Assembly (NCBI RefSeq): GCF_025837095.1
Contig: NZ_CP107551.1
Coordinates: 620,001 to 684,000, forward strand
Length of the DNA: 64,000 nucleotides
DNA from: Rhodococcus sp. Z13
Lineage (GTDB): Bacteria > Actinomycetota > Actinomycetes > Mycobacteriales > Mycobacteriaceae
Direction of reading: 5' to 3'
The notes beneath the pieces are model-generated. The model had not been told where the DNA came from and did not search any database. It worked only from the letters and a program-made list of their open reading frames with translations. Shown here piece by piece: positions 61,618 to 64,000 of the stretch. Every line of letters starts with the position of its first letter. Within the stretch, counting starts at the first letter, position 1. Made by a program: the position numbers and the translations under genes.

Positions 61618-62288
61618 CCGTGCGGCGACCAGCCCTGCGCCGTGCCACAGCGGTGGGTTGTGCGGCGGCGCTGGTCGCGTGGAACGGCGTCGTGCTCCCG
61701 GCGATGCGTCTCGGCCCGCGCGGCCGGGCCGCCGCCAACGCCCTGGCCGGGGTGGCGCTGACCGCCGCGACCCGGGCGGCCGGTGTGTCCGCCGGGGAAC
61801 TGGGTCTGCGGGACCCCGCCCAGGGTGCGCGCTGGGGTGCTGCGGCCGCGCTCGTCCCCGCCGCCGCGTACACGGTGCTGCTCACCGTCCCCGCCGCCCG
61901 CCGCCGCATGGCGGCCGGTCCGCGCCGGGCCGATCACGTCGAGTGGATCCTCGTGCACATCCCCTTCGGCACCGTCCTGGCCGAAGAGCTGCTGTTCCGG
62001 TCGGCGCTCTACGCGCTCGCGCGCCGCGCCTGGCCGCGACGGGGTGGGGCGCTCGGTGCCGTGACCTTCGGGTTGTGGCACATCGTGCCCGCCCGCAACG
62101 GCGGCGACTCGGTGGCCGGCACCGTCCTGCTCACCGGCCTGTCGGGCCTGCTGTTCGACGAACTGCGGCGCCGCAGCGGCAGCGTCGTCGCCCCGATGCT
62201 GGCCCATCTGGCGATCAACGTTGGCGGGGCCGTCGCCGTGGGTGTCGCCGCGCCCCCGGATCCCGATCCACGCGACGTGCGGCGATAG
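61614..62288 (+). CDS. CPBP (Rce1-like) intramembrane metalloprotease
   Basis: A 224-residue membrane protein with about five or six helices. The family motifs are the Glu-Glu pair in GTVLAEELLFRSALYAL, the His in VTFGLWHIVPA, and a final HLAINVGG. GTG 61614 overlaps the hydrolase stop (GTGA), so the two are translationally coupled. Bacterial members process or protect against peptides, but the substrate here is not known. Confidence 0.88.
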   Translation: MTVRRPALRRATAVGCAAALVAWNGVVLPAMRLGPRGRAAANALAGVALTAATRAAGVSAGELGLRDPAQGARWGAAAALVPAAAYTVLLTVPAARRRMAAGPRRADHVEWILVHIPFGTVLAEELLFRSALYALARRAWPRRGGALGAVTFGLWHIVPARNGGDSVAGTVLLTGLSGLLFDELRRRSGSVVAPMLAHLAINVGGAVAVGVAAPPDPDPRDVRR

Positions 62289-62299
62289 GCTGCGGCGAC

Positions 62300-62686
62300 A
62301 TGGCGCCACGTAGACCAGTCGATCCCGCCGACCTGCGCGCAGCGCTGCTGCGGGTCGGGCCGTGGGTGACGGGGGAGAGCGACGACAAGCCGCCCCGCAC
62401 CGATCTCGCCGCCGCGGTGCGGCTCAGCGCCCGTACCCTCGAACAGCTCGCGCCCGGCTCGAGCGTCGAGGTGCGCGTGCCGCCCTTCGTGGCGGTGCAG
62501 TGCATCGAAGGGCCGCGGCACACCCGCGGAACCCCGCCGAACGTCGTCGAGACCGATCCGCGCACCTGGCTGCGGCTGGTGGTCGGGGTCCTCGGCTTCG
62601 ACGAGGCCGCCGCCACGGGGTCCGTCGACGCCTCCGGGTCGCGTGCCGGGGAGATCGCCCGGTTGCTCCCGCTCGCCCGACTGTGA
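62300..62686 (+). CDS. Sterol carrier-like (SCP) domain protein
   Basis: A 128-residue protein: DPADLRAALLRVGPWVTGE, DLAAAVRLSARTLEQLAPGSSVEVRVPPFVAVQCIEG, then NVVETDPRTWLRLVVGVLGF. The last segment resembles the SCP-type fold in which VVETDPxTWLxLxxG recurs. It takes the place of M. tuberculosis Rv0807, which precedes purF. ATG 62300 begins MAPRRPVDPADL. Its ligand is unknown. Confidence 0.82.
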   Translation: MAPRRPVDPADLRAALLRVGPWVTGESDDKPPRTDLAAAVRLSARTLEQLAPGSSVEVRVPPFVAVQCIEGPRHTRGTPPNVVETDPRTWLRLVVGVLGFDEAAATGSVDASGSRAGEIARLLPLARL

Positions 62687-62764
62687 CCCCTTCAGCCGCC
62701 CGCGGCTGTGACCTGCCGGACGGTCGGTCTGCTCACGAGGGCGGGAGCACCCCCTCGGTGGCCG

Positions 62765-62770
62765 TAGAAT
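62765..62770 (+). promoter_or_regulatory. Probable -10 box of purF
   Basis: TAGAAT at 62765-62770 matches the sigma-70-type -10 consensus and lies 41 bases before the purF GTG. No convincing -35 was found at the expected distance. A leader of about 33 bases would hold the ribosome-binding site CAGGGAG. Confidence 0.45.
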
Positions 62771-62810
62771 GGAGGGTGCCCCGCTTTGTCCAGCCCCAGG
62801 GAGCACGTCC

Positions 62811-64000
62811 GTGACCAGTGCCGATCTGTCGGTCCACACACGTAATCTTCTCGCCTCCACGGAACCCGAGAACGAGCCGCGCGAGGAGTGCGGTGTCTTC
62901 GGTGTGTGGGCTCCCGGCGAGGACGTGTCCAAGCTCACCTATTACGGTCTCTACGCTCTGCAGCACCGTGGACAGGAGGCTGCGGGCATCGCCGTGGCCG
63001 ACGGTTCGCAGGTGCTCGTGTTCAAGGACCTCGGTCTCGTGAGCCAGGTCTTCGACGAGCAGACGCTCGCCGCGATGACCGGCCACATCGCCATCGGCCA
63101 CTGCCGTTACTCCACCACGGGTTCGACCACCTGGGAGAACGCGCAGCCGATCTTCCGTACCACCGCCGCGGGTTCCGGCGTCGCGCTCGGGCACAACGGC
63201 AACCTCGTCAACACCGCGGAGCTGGCCGAGCGCGGCCGTCGCCTCGGTGTGCTGGATCCGACCCGGCCGGGTGCCGCGACCTCGGACTCCGACACCATCG
63301 GCGCGCTGCTCGCCCACGGTGCCCGCACCGCGACGCTCGAGGAAGCCGCCATGGAGCTGCTGCCGCAGCTGCGCGGCGCGTTCTGCCTGACCTTCATGGA
63401 CGAGCACACCCTGTACGCGGCCCGCGACCCGTGGGGCATCCGCCCGCTGAGCCTCGGCCGCCTCGACCGCGGCTGGGTCGTCGCCAGCGAGACCGCCGCC
63501 CTCGACATCGTCGGTGCGTCCTTCGTCCGCGACATCGAGCCCGGTGAGCTCCTCGCGATCGACGCCGACGGCGTGCGGTCGTCGCGGTTCGCGAACCCCG
63601 AGCCCAAGGGCTGCGTCTTCGAGTACGTCTACCTTGCCCGCCCCGACTCGACGATCGCCGGTCGCTCCGTGCATGCGACCCGCGTCGAGATCGGCCGCCG
63701 GCTCGCGAAGGAACACCCGATCGACGCCGATCTCGTCATCCCGGTTCCCGAGTCGGGCACGCCGGCCGCGGTCGGTTATGCGCAGGGCTCGGGTCTGCCC
63801 TACGGCCAGGGCCTGATGAAGAACGCCTACGTCGGCCGTACCTTCATCCAGCCGAGCCAGACGATCCGCCAGCTCGGTATCCGCCTCAAGCTCAACCCGC
63901 TGCGTGAGGTCATCCGCGGCAAGCGCCTCGTCGTGGTCGACGATTCGATCGTGCGCGGCAACACCCAGCGCGCCCTGATCCGGATGCTCCGCGAGGCCGG
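62811..64000 (+). CDS. purF: Amidophosphoribosyltransferase, N-terminal part (partial)
   Basis: The first 396 residues of glutamine PRPP amidotransferase, the first step of purine synthesis. A propeptide of 26 residues ends before Cys27 (REECGVFGVWAPGE), the N-terminal nucleophile after processing. TYYGLYALQHRGQEAAGIAV, GHCRYSTTGSTTWENAQP and GHNGNLVN are glutaminase-site motifs. GCVFEYVYLARPDS and the PRPP loop VVVDDSIVRGNT follow near the window end. The gene runs off at 64000. GTG 62811 follows CAGGGAG. Confidence 0.97.
   Translation, partial: MTSADLSVHTRNLLASTEPENEPREECGVFGVWAPGEDVSKLTYYGLYALQHRGQEAAGIAVADGSQVLVFKDLGLVSQVFDEQTLAAMTGHIAIGHCRYSTTGSTTWENAQPIFRTTAAGSGVALGHNGNLVNTAELAERGRRLGVLDPTRPGAATSDSDTIGALLAHGARTATLEEAAMELLPQLRGAFCLTFMDEHTLYAARDPWGIRPLSLGRLDRGWVVASETAALDIVGASFVRDIEPGELLAIDADGVRSSRFANPEPKGCVFEYVYLARPDSTIAGRSVHATRVEIGRRLAKEHPIDADLVIPVPESGTPAAVGYAQGSGLPYGQGLMKNAYVGRTFIQPSQTIRQLGIRLKLNPLREVIRGKRLVVVDDSIVRGNTQRALIRMLREA

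Noticed and set aside
1-64000. CRISPR arrays, insertion sequences, prophage or integrase genes
   Set aside because: No regular direct repeats with spacers, and no transposase or integrase motifs were found on either strand.

Overview
The window is a high-GC actinobacterial chromosome segment, most likely from a Rhodococcus-like member of the Nocardiaceae. The reasons are GTG starts, dense short operons, a DyP peroxidase plus encapsulin pair, an IdeR-controlled 2,3-dihydroxybenzoate locus, and a purine gene backbone in the order purB - purC - ptrB - purS/purQ - M18 aminopeptidase - VOC gene - purL - SCP-like gene - purF. From memory, that is the order in Mycobacterium tuberculosis Rv0777-Rv0808. 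No rRNA, tRNA, CRISPR array, transposase or integrase was seen.

Layout. 1-6.0 kb: the end of purB, a TetR regulator, a HIT protein, a lactate permease, the dypB-enc nanocompartment operon, and an MFS transporter on the minus strand. 6-14.2 kb: a 115-kDa-class NAD-glutamate dehydrogenase, then an omega-aminotransferase and a CoA-acylating semialdehyde dehydrogenase divergent from a PucR regulator, with a clear inverted-repeat operator between them. 14.2-20.2 kb: a minus-strand cluster of flavin reductase, luciferase-like monooxygenase, cupin, SDR, EutH-like transporter and an unusual RibB-like protein, headed by a TetR gene. This is the best candidate here for an undescribed catabolic system. 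20.2-21.4 kb: the remains of a TetR gene and a membrane-protein gene. 21.4-28.6 kb: an OhrR-like MarR protein, cutinase, AlkB, SDR, phosphotriesterase-like protein, 2OG oxygenase, and a MarR/ABC exporter pair.

28.6-32.6 kb holds entE/entA/entC-like genes divergent from a stand-alone aryl carrier protein, with an IdeR box between them. 33.2-36.8 kb: purC, ptrB and an SRPBCC protein. 36.9-40.7 kb: a CitAB/DcuSR-type two-component system divergent from a DctA transporter, ending in a strong terminator. 40.8-48.4 kb: IclR, SRPBCC, glutathione peroxidase, BluB, an FAD-dependent (KstD-like) dehydrogenase behind a palindrome, an MBL hydrolase, and a copper P-type ATPase behind a CsoR-like box. 48.5-49.5 kb: purS-purQ with a terminator. 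49.6-54.8 kb: an inserted cassette of SDR, beta-lactamase-fold esterase, self-sufficient P450-reductase-ferredoxin fusion and TetR, preceded by a 26-bp palindrome. 55-64 kb: VOC protein, aminopeptidase, Uma2 nuclease-fold protein, purL, a DUF-type membrane hydrolase, CPBP protease, SCP-like protein, and purF running off the end.

The purine genes form a conserved frame, and accessory catabolic, redox and metal-handling cassettes have been inserted between them. Several cassettes carry their own regulator and a visible operator, so they look like self-contained modules.
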